DNA of 64,000 nt, taken from NCBI RefSeq assembly GCF_004138325.1, contig NZ_SBLB01000004.1, positions 434,001-498,000 of the forward strand, in the 5' to 3' direction. The notes below the pieces were generated by a model. It did not search any database and was not told the origin of the DNA. It saw only the letters and a list, made by a program, of their open reading frames with translations. The translations under genes were made by a program, and so were the position numbers. This document shows positions 15,775 through 23,352 of this stretch, piece after piece. Each line of letters starts with the position of its first letter. Within the stretch, counting starts at the first letter, position 1. The stretch is from Spirosoma sordidisoli (lineage in GTDB: Bacteria > Bacteroidota > Bacteroidia > Cytophagales > Spirosomataceae).

Positions 15775-16218
15775 CTACTGGCACTTTCGGCGGGTGTCGA
15801 TGATGTGCTGAATTTTCCAAGCACCCGATATTCGTACAAGGGTAAACGCATTAGCACCACAATGGCTTTGCTGACCATTGTAATAAAACGAGTAGGGTGT
15901 CCAGACGGTAGCCAGATCGCCATCTACCTTGACCTCCATGCCACTGAGCCGCTCGTCCAGCGCGCCCGCCTTTGCTTTGCCTACCGAGGTGATAAACCGA
16001 TCGATGGCCTGATCGCTGACCGATACCTCGCCCTGCTTATTGACAACACTCTGCAGTCGGGCACCCGGCAGAAATAGGGATTTGAGCGCCGTTGAATCGG
16101 CTCGTTTCATGCCGTCGAACATCTGGGTGATAACGGCTTTGGCAGCCGTTTCGTCGGCGGTTTGCGCCAGAGCGGGAACGGCCAGCAACAGACCGATCAA
16201 AGCAAGTAGTGGTTTCAT
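15775..16218 (-). CDS. Secreted NTF2-like domain protein
   Basis: 147 aa from the ATG at 16216-16218, giving a signal peptide (MKPLLALIGLLLAVPALAQ); the longer open frame has no signal and is rejected. The mature part, AVITQMFDGMKRADSTALKS then a beta-rich half with GDLATVWTPYSFYYNG and GAWKIQHIIDTRRK, has the cone-shaped NTF2/SnoaL-like layout common in periplasmic Bacteroidota proteins. The pocket function is unknown. Its stop is 5 bases from the convergent crotonase gene. Confidence 0.75.
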   Translation of the reverse strand: MKPLLALIGLLLAVPALAQTADETAAKAVITQMFDGMKRADSTALKSLFLPGARLQSVVNKQGEVSVSDQAIDRFITSVGKAKAGALDERLSGMEVKVDGDLATVWTPYSFYYNGQQSHCGANAFTLVRISGAWKIQHIIDTRRKCQ

Positions 16219-16374
16219 ACGTACGAAGGTTACGGCCATTGATGCACCAGAAAACGGCCCCGACCCAAGGTTACAAAAACGCAGGTGAGCCCCCAAATGG
16301 GTTGGTATCAATGGTAACATGTATGCCTGAAAGGTTTTCTGGGAAAAGGGGCCAAGAGTTTAAAACCCGTTTTT

Positions 16375-17136
16375 CTATTGCTGGGCCGGCAGGGGAATGT
16401 AAAAGCCGTCGTTTTTTTTGAACGGCACCTGCGCCGAATACGTCCCGTTAAACTGCTGTACCATGGGTCCCATCACCTGCAGCTTTGGCATCACCTCAAC
16501 CCCGGCCGCCCAGAAAGACGTATCGAGATGAAACTCGGATTTGAAGTCTTTATCGGTCGAGAGCGTCAGGTAATTGCGGAACCTGAGGGGCGACTCGCTG
16601 GGCTCGTACGAATAAACCGCTATATCGATTGGTTTTTTGCGTTCAGGATTCCAGTTAGGCCGCTCGTTCCGAACCGTTGGGGTTCCCGTCAGCCGCAGGG
16701 CCCCGTTCGGCACCACCACAAACCGGCGTTTTTCAAGCCGGGTGCGGGGCGGAATAAACGACACCGCATCGTCTTTCGAAATAGTGCCCGCTACCGAGCC
16801 AATTGTGTAGCGCCAGTAGCGGCTGGTATAGGACGACGTAGCCAGATTGACATCGGCCACATCGGTCCAGTAGTCCATTTTATCTTCGCCAATGATGAAC
16901 GACGACCGTTTCCAGTCGACATACAGCGGGCGGTCGAGTTTATTGACCAGCGAGACGACCATCTGACCGCGCTCACTCGAAAACGAGTAGCGCAGGGTGA
17001 GCGTATCGGTATCGAGTACAAACCCGTCGGCAGCGGGTTGTACATTGCTGCCCCGTAAGGTTACCACCTGGGCCTGCGGTGTGCAGGCCGACAGGGCAGC
17101 CAGTAGGGCGATGACGTAAATAAGCTGTGTTTTCAT
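16375..17136 (-). CDS. Predicted lipoprotein of unknown function
   Basis: 253 aa. The N-terminus MKTQLIYVIALLAALSAC ends in a lipobox with Cys18, so the protein is probably lipid-anchored. The rest is beta-rich (DTLTLRYSFSSERGQMVVSLVNKLDRPLYVDW) and resembles Bacteroidota lipoproteins with an immunoglobulin-like fold, but I recognise no named family. Transcribed alone, between two unrelated units. Confidence 0.75.
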   Translation of the reverse strand: MKTQLIYVIALLAALSACTPQAQVVTLRGSNVQPAADGFVLDTDTLTLRYSFSSERGQMVVSLVNKLDRPLYVDWKRSSFIIGEDKMDYWTDVADVNLATSSYTSRYWRYTIGSVAGTISKDDAVSFIPPRTRLEKRRFVVVPNGALRLTGTPTVRNERPNWNPERKKPIDIAVYSYEPSESPLRFRNYLTLSTDKDFKSEFHLDTSFWAAGVEVMPKLQVMGPMVQQFNGTYSAQVPFKKNDGFYIPLPAQQ

Positions 17137-17296
17137 AGTTTGATGGATCGATCAAATATATAAAACCAACCAGGTTACCATCAACACCTAAAGGTAAATA
17201 AGCGTTGTTTGGCAAACTTTTTTGCCGTTTGCTAGAACGCTTTTGAGAAAGGCGGTGTCTAAACAATTGTGCTTAATCAGTGAGCTTTTTTTTCTC

Positions 17297-17305
17297 TATC
17301 TTTAG
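17297..17305 (+). promoter_or_regulatory. Candidate -7 element for the M28 peptidase gene
   Basis: TATCTTTAG, one mismatch to TAnnTTTG, 22 bases upstream of the chosen ATG at 17328. No well-spaced -33 element was found. Confidence 0.35.
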
Positions 17306-17327
17306 CAACGAATCTTACTCTCGTTCT

Positions 17328-18821
17328 ATGCACCGAACGTTTACCGTGCCGCGACTCCGGCTCGTGCTGTTCACCCTCAGTTCTGCCGGTTTTATAACCG
17401 CCTTCAACCCAGATAAACTCCCGCTCGAAAAAGCCTTTACCCGCATCAACAACGAGGTTCAGCAGCACAGCAAAGCGTACGAAACGCTGTCTGACGCGTC
17501 GCAGCGTATTGGCCATCGCCTGACAGGCAGTACCAACGGCTCCCGGGCGGAAGAGTATGCCCATGCGCTGCTGACCCAGTACGGGTTTGACAACGTGCGC
17601 TACGAACCCTTTGAGGTAGAAGCCTGGGGGCGCGATACCGTTACGCTGGCCGTAGTTCCCAACCGCAGCGACAACTTCCGCGAAGTACCCGTGGTGGCGC
17701 TGGCCCACTCACCCGTCGAAGCCCATATCAAAGGAGAAATCATTGACGTTGGCAATGGTCTGGAAGGCGATTTTGCGGGGCTGCGCGACAAAATCAAGGG
17801 TAAGGTGGTGCTGGTCAATATTGGTCTGGCCGCCCCCACCAAAGGCGCGCGCAACCTGCACCGGTCCGAAAAAACCGCCCTCGCCATTCAGTACGGCGCA
17901 ACGGGGGTCATCATGGTCAACCTGGTTCCCGGCAATGTATTGCTAACCGGCACCGCATCGGTTACGGGGAAGCTTATTCCCATTCCGTCGGTCTGCGTTT
18001 CGCTGGAAAGCGGCCAGGCGATTCGGGGCTGGATGGAAGAAGAACGCGAGCGGCTTCATGCCGTCATCGACATGACCAATACGAGTCGGAAAATTCGCGC
18101 CCGTAACGTCATCGCCACCCTGCGCGGGTCCAAACTCCCCAACGAAAAAATCATTGTAGGCGGTCATCTCGATTCATGGGATCTGGCAACGGGCGCTATC
18201 GATAATGGAATCGGGTCGTTTGCCGTGATGGACATTGCCCGCACCTTCCGCGCCCTGAAGCTGAAGCCCAAACGGACCATCGAGTTCGTGCTGTTCATGG
18301 GCGAAGAGCAGGGGCTGCTCGGCTCACGGGCGAGCGTCGACAACCTGAAGAAAAGCGGGCAGCTGGACCGGGTTCGTTACATGATGAACCTCGACATGAC
18401 CAACGATCCCAGCGGTCTGAATGCCTTCGGCCGTACCGATATACTGCCGTTTCTGACAACCGTCGGCGAAACCATGAAGCAGGTCGAACCCGCCTTTGCC
18501 AACCAGATGCTGAACCAGGCCGGGCTGCACTCCGATCATCAGCCGTTTATGCTGGAGGGCGTACCGGTTGTGGGTATGAACGGTCACCTCGACCGCTCCG
18601 TACTCGACTGTTATCACGCCAACTGCGACCGGATCGACCTCGTCAACCCCGATCAGCTGAAGAATACGGTGCGCTATGCCAGCATGCTCCTCTACGCCCT
18701 GGCCGATGCCGACGATATTCCGACGCGCCGACAAACCGACACCCAAACCCGCGACTACCTGGTTGCCCAGGGGTTACGCACTCCGCTGCAAATTGCGAAC
18801 GAGTGGCGCTGGAAAGAGTAG
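17328..18821 (+). CDS. Secreted M28-family zinc aminopeptidase with PA domain
   Basis: 497 aa from the ATG at 17328; an in-frame upstream start adds 16 residues and spoils the N-terminal export signal (RLVLFTLSSAGFITAF). A protease-associated domain (about residues 130-240) precedes the catalytic part. The five M28 zinc ligands are in place: His280 (GGHLDSWD), Asp293 (AIDNGIG), Glu327 (GEEQGLLGS), Asp356 (NLDM) and His430 (CYHANCD). It should remove N-terminal residues from peptides outside the cytoplasm. Short gap to the ftsL gene downstream. Confidence 0.93.
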   Translation: MHRTFTVPRLRLVLFTLSSAGFITAFNPDKLPLEKAFTRINNEVQQHSKAYETLSDASQRIGHRLTGSTNGSRAEEYAHALLTQYGFDNVRYEPFEVEAWGRDTVTLAVVPNRSDNFREVPVVALAHSPVEAHIKGEIIDVGNGLEGDFAGLRDKIKGKVVLVNIGLAAPTKGARNLHRSEKTALAIQYGATGVIMVNLVPGNVLLTGTASVTGKLIPIPSVCVSLESGQAIRGWMEEERERLHAVIDMTNTSRKIRARNVIATLRGSKLPNEKIIVGGHLDSWDLATGAIDNGIGSFAVMDIARTFRALKLKPKRTIEFVLFMGEEQGLLGSRASVDNLKKSGQLDRVRYMMNLDMTNDPSGLNAFGRTDILPFLTTVGETMKQVEPAFANQMLNQAGLHSDHQPFMLEGVPVVGMNGHLDRSVLDCYHANCDRIDLVNPDQLKNTVRYASMLLYALADADDIPTRRQTDTQTRDYLVAQGLRTPLQIANEWRWKE

Positions 18822-18914
18822 CCGGGACCATTTACTACGAAGGCGATTTCGGGCTACAACAAGCGCCGGGGATTTCGTTACTTTGTCGTATTGCGTCAAG
18901 ACCCTACCCACTTC

Positions 18915-19316
18915 ATGGCAAAAAACACGTTCAAACAGCCCGAACGGGTTGCCAAACAGAAAAAGCAACGGCGGCAGATCAGGCTGGCGTCGTGGCTCAA
19001 CGATTTTATTGGACTCGACCGGCTCTTTGGCGAAGATAACGCCTGGCCGATTCGGCATATCGACCGCATTTTGTGGGTTACCTTCCTGCTGATTATCTAC
19101 ATCGGCCTGAACCACAATGCCGAACGGCTGGTCCGGCGGATTCAGCGGACCAAAACGCAGGTTGATGAGCTTCGTTCGCAGGCTACCGTATTGCAGGCCG
19201 ATTATAACCTCAGCGGCAAGCAATCTGAACTAAGCAAGCGGGTGGCCGCCCTGGGCCTTACCGACAGCAGTCTGACACCACCCCATAAACTCGTTGTCAA
19301 GATCGATGAACATTAA
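18915..19316 (+). CDS. ftsL: FtsL-like division protein
   Basis: 133 aa from the ATG at 18915 (MAKNTFKQPERVAKQKKQRR). Layout: basic cytoplasmic N-terminus, one membrane helix (about residues 54-70, ILWVTFLLIIYIGLN), then a coiled-coil stretch (RRIQRTKTQVDELRSQATVL). That topology plus an 11-base overlap with the downstream PBP gene identifies the Bacteroidota FtsL-like protein, which bridges the divisome to FtsI/FtsW. Sequence conservation in this family is low, so assignment leans on context. Confidence 0.85.
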   Translation: MAKNTFKQPERVAKQKKQRRQIRLASWLNDFIGLDRLFGEDNAWPIRHIDRILWVTFLLIIYIGLNHNAERLVRRIQRTKTQVDELRSQATVLQADYNLSGKQSELSKRVAALGLTDSSLTPPHKLVVKIDEH

Positions 19317-21417
19317 GCAGGACATCATTGCGCGGGCCAATCACGTCTACTACGTGGTTATTTTTCTGGCCATGTGCGTTATCATGCGGCTGGTGTACGT
19401 CCAGTATTTCCAGACGTTCAAGGGCAAATTCTGGCGCGAACGGGTAGCCGCCACCCTGATCCGGCGCGACACCATTCCGGCCATGCGCGGCAATATCTAC
19501 GCAGCCGACGGGAGCCTGCTGGCTACCTCCCTGCCTACCTACGTAGTTGGGCTCGACCCGACGCAGGCCAAACCCGAGTATTTCGCCAAAAAAGTTGACT
19601 CGCTGGGGCTGCTGCTGTCGCGCATCTACAAAGACCGGTCGGCGCGGGACTATACCGATCTGGTACGCGATGCCCGCGCGCGCAAACGCCGGTACGTACT
19701 CCTGAACCGCCGTCGGGTTACGTTTCAGGAGCGGCAGGAAATGCTCAAATGGCCGTTTTTTCGATCGTCGCCCAAGGTGGCGGCCCGGGGCGGTGTGCTG
19801 CGTCCGTATTACGAACGATACCATCCGTTCGGATCGATGGCCGAACGGACCATCGGCAACCTCGATGCCAAAACTGGGCGGGGGCTGATTGGGCTCGAAG
19901 CCTCGTTCCAGCCGGCGCTGGCGGGTAAAAACGCCGTCGGGCTGGTCGAAGTGCTTTCGGGTGGTGTCCGCAAACCGGTTGAAGATGGACCCGACATGCG
20001 CCCCGAGCCGGGTATGGATCTGTACACCACCATCGATATCAACTACCAGGACATGGCCGAGTCGGCGCTGCGGTCGGCGCTGGAAAAATACAACGCGGCC
20101 AAAGGCTGTGTGATCGTGATGGAGGTGGCTACCGGCGAAATTCGGGCCATGGCGAACCTCAGCAAAACCCGCACCGGCTACACCGAAAACTTCAACCACG
20201 CGCTGGCCGGCCGCACAGACCCTGGCTCTACTTTCAAGCTGGCGACCATGATGGCCCTGATGGAAGAAAAAGCCATTTCGCTCGAGCAGCCGGTTGCTAC
20301 GGGCGGAGGCTCAACGATCTACAAAGGGCTACACATCCGCGATGCCAAGCGGGGCGGAGCCGGTACCATCACGGCCCGGCAGGTCTTCGAAAAATCGTCG
20401 AATGTTGGTACGCACATGCTCATGCGCACCTATTTCTACAGCCGCCCGGACCTGTATTGCCAGTACCTGCGCCGGTTTCACCTGACGCAGCCAACCGGCA
20501 TACACATGAAAGGCGAAGCTATACCCGTGGTCCGGAACCCCGATATGAAAGGCTGGAGCAAGGTCTCGCTCACCTCCATGTCGTACGGCTATGAGATGCA
20601 GATCACCCCGCTTCAGATGCTGGCGTTCTACAATGCTGTGGCCAACGGAGGGCGCTGGGTACGACCTACTATTGTCCGGCAGATCAGGCTCGCCAATGAA
20701 CTCATTCAGGACAACGTACCCTACGTGGCACCCGAGCCCATCTGCTCGGTAGAAACTGCCCGCAAGGCACAGGAGCTGCTGCGCGGGGTAGTATCGCACG
20801 GAACGGCCAAGCACATCAACAATCCGCACTACGCCATTGCCGGCAAGACCGGTACGGCCCAGAAAATCATTGATGGTAAATACCAGGTGGGTAAATACTA
20901 CACCTCGTTTATTGGCTACTTCCCGGCCGACAAGCCAAAGTACAGCATGATTACGGTGGTCGATAGTCCGCAGGGCAACAACATCGATCTCCTGTACGCA
21001 GGCTCGGTAGCGGCTCCGGTATTCAAGCAGGTAGCCGACCGGATTGTTGCCTACGATATACGTATGCACGCACCCATCCGGGCCAGCACCCGCCCCAGCA
21101 GCACCACAACCGGTATGCTGGCCGGGTATTCGGACGATCTGCATACCATCAGTACGGCCCTGAACACCCAGAACGAGCCCAGCACCGAAGGCTGGGTCGA
21201 AAAGTCGGCCACGGGCCGCTGGCAATCGCGGCCGACCCGATCGGATCAGGTACCCGACGTACGCGGGTTAACCCTGCGCGATGCGCTCTTTCTGCTCGAA
21301 AACCGCGGGTTTCGGGTTGTGGTAGAGGGCCGGGGCAAGGTGAAAGAGCAGTCTGTAACCCCCGGTACCGGTGCCAGAGAGCTGGCTGAAAAAGTAATCA
21401 CGCTGACGTTGAGCTAG
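19306..21417 (+). CDS. ftsI: Class B penicillin-binding protein with PASTA domain (FtsI/PBP3 type)
   Basis: 703 aa from the ATG at 19306, inside the end of ftsL. A single N-terminal membrane anchor (YYVVIFLAMCVIMRLVYV) is followed by the PBP dimerisation domain (RRDTIPAMRGNIYAADG) and the transpeptidase domain with active-site STFK at 308-311, SSN at 364-366 and KTGT at 514-517. The last about 60 residues (VPDVRGLTLRDALFLLENRG) form one PASTA domain. It cross-links septal peptidoglycan with FtsW. Its usual neighbour murE is about 6.7 kb away on the other strand. Confidence 0.96.
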   Translation: MNIKQDIIARANHVYYVVIFLAMCVIMRLVYVQYFQTFKGKFWRERVAATLIRRDTIPAMRGNIYAADGSLLATSLPTYVVGLDPTQAKPEYFAKKVDSLGLLLSRIYKDRSARDYTDLVRDARARKRRYVLLNRRRVTFQERQEMLKWPFFRSSPKVAARGGVLRPYYERYHPFGSMAERTIGNLDAKTGRGLIGLEASFQPALAGKNAVGLVEVLSGGVRKPVEDGPDMRPEPGMDLYTTIDINYQDMAESALRSALEKYNAAKGCVIVMEVATGEIRAMANLSKTRTGYTENFNHALAGRTDPGSTFKLATMMALMEEKAISLEQPVATGGGSTIYKGLHIRDAKRGGAGTITARQVFEKSSNVGTHMLMRTYFYSRPDLYCQYLRRFHLTQPTGIHMKGEAIPVVRNPDMKGWSKVSLTSMSYGYEMQITPLQMLAFYNAVANGGRWVRPTIVRQIRLANELIQDNVPYVAPEPICSVETARKAQELLRGVVSHGTAKHINNPHYAIAGKTGTAQKIIDGKYQVGKYYTSFIGYFPADKPKYSMITVVDSPQGNNIDLLYAGSVAAPVFKQVADRIVAYDIRMHAPIRASTRPSSTTTGMLAGYSDDLHTISTALNTQNEPSTEGWVEKSATGRWQSRPTRSDQVPDVRGLTLRDALFLLENRGFRVVVEGRGKVKEQSVTPGTGARELAEKVITLTLS

Positions 21418-21452
21418 GCGGTACAATTGTAGTTGTAGAGGATTTACCCGAT

Positions 21453-21660
21453 TTATAAGGCTATACCAATTTGACAGTGTTTAGAGTGTATTGAGAAATT
21501 ATGCTGGTACAAAGCGTCAATCCGTTGCAACATGATTTGGCTGTTAGCCAAATACAGCCAATTCACAGAAGTTGATGTAGCATACTCGTAGTCTTTGCTA
21601 ATCCGTCGAAAGAACAGGGGCGCCCGTGCGCTCCATCCAGGCGATTGACTGTTCCACTAC
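21453..21660 (-). pseudogene. IS5-like transposase C-terminal remnant, frameshifted
   Basis: Read on the minus strand, VVEQSIAWMER (from about 21660) continues after a frame change as FRRISKDYEYATSTSV...WLYLANSQIMLQRI. That order (VVER-type segment, FRR.SKDYEY, LANIQIMLQRI) is the C-terminal end of IS5-type DDE transposases common in this phylum, from my knowledge of those sequences. The catalytic D, D and most of the gene are gone. Confidence 0.65.
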
Positions 21661-21800
21661 CTACGTTCTACGTTTGGCTATGAGTACGAAACCGTGGGCT
21701 GTTTCAGGGCGTGAAGCCTTCTCAAACCGAGCCGCCGGGGCGGTCGGTATTCCATTCGACCAAAGCTCACGACGCTCAACCTTTCTCAATTTCTAAACAC
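21477..21800. mobile_element. Internally deleted insertion-sequence scar with terminal inverted repeats
   Basis: GTGTTTAGA-gtgt-ATTGAGAAA at 21477-21498 and its inverted partner TTTCTCAAT-t-TCTAAACAC at 21782-21800 bound a 324-base stretch holding a transposase C-terminal fragment and non-coding DNA. The two ends differ by a 3-base indel. No clear target-site duplication was found. It lies 40 bases before the HEPN gene, suggesting this patch was reached by transposition. Confidence 0.6.
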
Positions 21801-21840
21801 GCTCTAAAACATTCGGCTCCAAAACAGAAGAATAAAGCCT

Positions 21841-22323
21841 ATGAACAATAGTCAGGATATTCGCTGGCAACAACGGTTTGCTAATTATAAAAAAGCGTTA
21901 GCCAAATTAGATCAGGCGGTTATTCGCATTAAAGCAAATTATTATAGGCACGATGTTTTTCAGGAAGAACTATTTGCCGAAGAAGATGAACTCATCAAGG
22001 AAGGCCTCATTCAACGATTTGAGTACACCCATGAGTTGGCCTGGAATGTCATGAAAGACTTTCTTATGGAAAGAGGAACAACACCTATATATGGCTCCAG
22101 AGACGCAACCCGAGCAGCTTTTGCTACGGGATTAATTAAAAATGGCGAAGCCTGGATGGCTATGATTGCAAGCAGAAACAAAACCTCGCATACGTATACG
22201 TATAACCAGGCAACTGCTGACGAGATTTTTATCGATATTCTAGAGTTATATCACCCTGAGTTCCTCAACTTTCAATACGTTATGGAACAAAACAGGACTG
22301 GTACACAAACAAGTTTATTTTAA
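21841..22323 (+). CDS. HEPN-type partner of a minimal nucleotidyltransferase (HI0074-like)
   Basis: 160 aa, almost all helical. Seen: QRFANYKKALAKLDQAV at the N-terminus, EGLIQRFEYTHELAWNVMKDFL, GSRDATRAAFATGLI, and SRNKTSHTYTYNQA. These are hallmarks of the HI0074 nucleotidyltransferase substrate-binding family, a HEPN fold. In the RNKTSHTY segment R and H correspond to the RX4-6H motif of HEPN RNases. It overlaps the MNT gene by one base (TAATG). Base composition is clearly A+T-richer than the surroundings. Confidence 0.9.
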   Translation: MNNSQDIRWQQRFANYKKALAKLDQAVIRIKANYYRHDVFQEELFAEEDELIKEGLIQRFEYTHELAWNVMKDFLMERGTTPIYGSRDATRAAFATGLIKNGEAWMAMIASRNKTSHTYTYNQATADEIFIDILELYHPEFLNFQYVMEQNRTGTQTSLF

Positions 22324-22595
22324 TGATGCCTTTTGGATTACCCGATAGTGCAACAATGGCACTGCAGCAGATATTCAAACGGTATCCTCAGGTTGACCGG
22401 GCTATTTTGTATGGTTCAAGAGCTAAAGGCAACTATCATACAGGCTCTGATATCGATCTGTGCTTAGAAGGCTCCAAACTAACTATGTCAATTTTATATA
22501 ACATTGAAAATGAAATTGATGATCTTCTGCTACCTTATACAATTGACATTTCGATCAAACATTACATACAAAAACAGACCTTAAAGAACACATAA
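22323..22595 (+). CDS. Minimal nucleotidyltransferase (MNT), C-terminus lost by frameshift
   Basis: 90 aa as read. The nucleotidyltransferase signature GSRAKGNYHTGSDIDL (about residues 36-51) is intact, including the two metal-binding aspartates. The end is abnormal: after QK the frame runs into QTLKNT and stops, while the next frame reads DLKEHITRVGKVFYESG, the normal family end, up to a stop at 22655-22657. Adding one A to the five-A run at 22570-22574 restores it. MNT enzymes adenylylate and silence the HEPN toxin partner. Confidence 0.88.
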   Translation: MMPFGLPDSATMALQQIFKRYPQVDRAILYGSRAKGNYHTGSDIDLCLEGSKLTMSILYNIENEIDDLLLPYTIDISIKHYIQKQTLKNT

Positions 22596-22674
22596 CACGA
22601 GTCGGTAAAGTTTTTTATGAATCTGGTCCTGCACTAAACAGTTCCGACGTTGCGTAGATCGTCTGTTTTCGCTC

Positions 22675-22925
22675 ATGGCCAACCTGACCGACATTGAAGC
22701 GAAAATCATTGCTCCCCTCTACGCCGTCTGGAACAACCGAATCATTCTGAATCACCCCGTTACGGAGAGCTACTGATGGAGGATTTCTACCACTGAATCG
22801 ATCGGAAGCTGTTGTACACCCAGGAGCCACTGCAACAGGGTTTACAATGGATGCGCACCCACAATACCGTACCTATTGGTTTCGGCAAAGAGCTAAAGAA
22901 AACCAACCAATTGAAAAAGGCTTAA
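22675..22925 (+). pseudogene. Decayed gene fragment with one frameshift and one nonsense codon
   Basis: From the ATG at 22675 the frame reads ANLTDIEAKIIAPLYAVWNN; a one-base loss near 22768 shifts it into LLMEDFYH, then TGA at 22792-22794 stands where a tryptophan codon would continue as IDRKLLYTQEPLQQGLQWMR and ends FGKELKKTNQLKKA at a TAA near 22925. The coherent reading across two defects indicates a recently dead gene or gene tail. I do not recognise the family with confidence. Confidence 0.5.
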
Positions 22926-22968
22926 TGCTCCACAACTTCGTTCTGAGCCAGGTATAAAGCGCTTAAAG

Positions 22969-23316
22969 CTAGGTGTAGCGGTAGGCCCACCAGATGAGCA
23001 GGGCCTGCAGCGGCAGCCGCCCCCAGCGCAGCCAGGCCGGCAGTTTCTGAAACCGGCTGCTGGTTGCCATGAACACGTTGGCCGGAAAAACAGCCATCAG
23101 CAGCAGAATAAGCCCCCAGGCGGCCCAGGGGCGGGTGGCGGGCAGCAACAGACCAAGACCCAGTACCACTTCGGCAACCCCGCTCCAGATCACCATCTGG
23201 CTATGAGCGGGTAAGTAGGGCGGCATCATGGCCAGATAGGGTCTGGGATTTATGAAGTGATTCAGCCCGGCCGCGATGTACAAAAAGGCCTGTAGATACA
23301 GAGACAAGGAATTCAT
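22969..23316 (-). CDS. DoxX-family small membrane protein
   Basis: 115 aa with four hydrophobic helices. The N-terminus FLYIAAGLNHFINPRPYLAMMPPYLP and WSGVAEVVLGLGLLLP are typical of DoxX-like proteins, which sit in the inner membrane and are linked to quinone or oxidative-stress functions; the exact role here is unknown. It begins 37 bases after the stop of the hybrid kinase gene and may be its last co-transcribed partner. Confidence 0.85.
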   Translation of the reverse strand: MNSLSLYLQAFLYIAAGLNHFINPRPYLAMMPPYLPAHSQMVIWSGVAEVVLGLGLLLPATRPWAAWGLILLLMAVFPANVFMATSSRFQKLPAWLRWGRLPLQALLIWWAYRYT

Positions 23317-23352
23317 GCCGCAATAAACGACAAAGCCGGTACAGTTGTGTAC

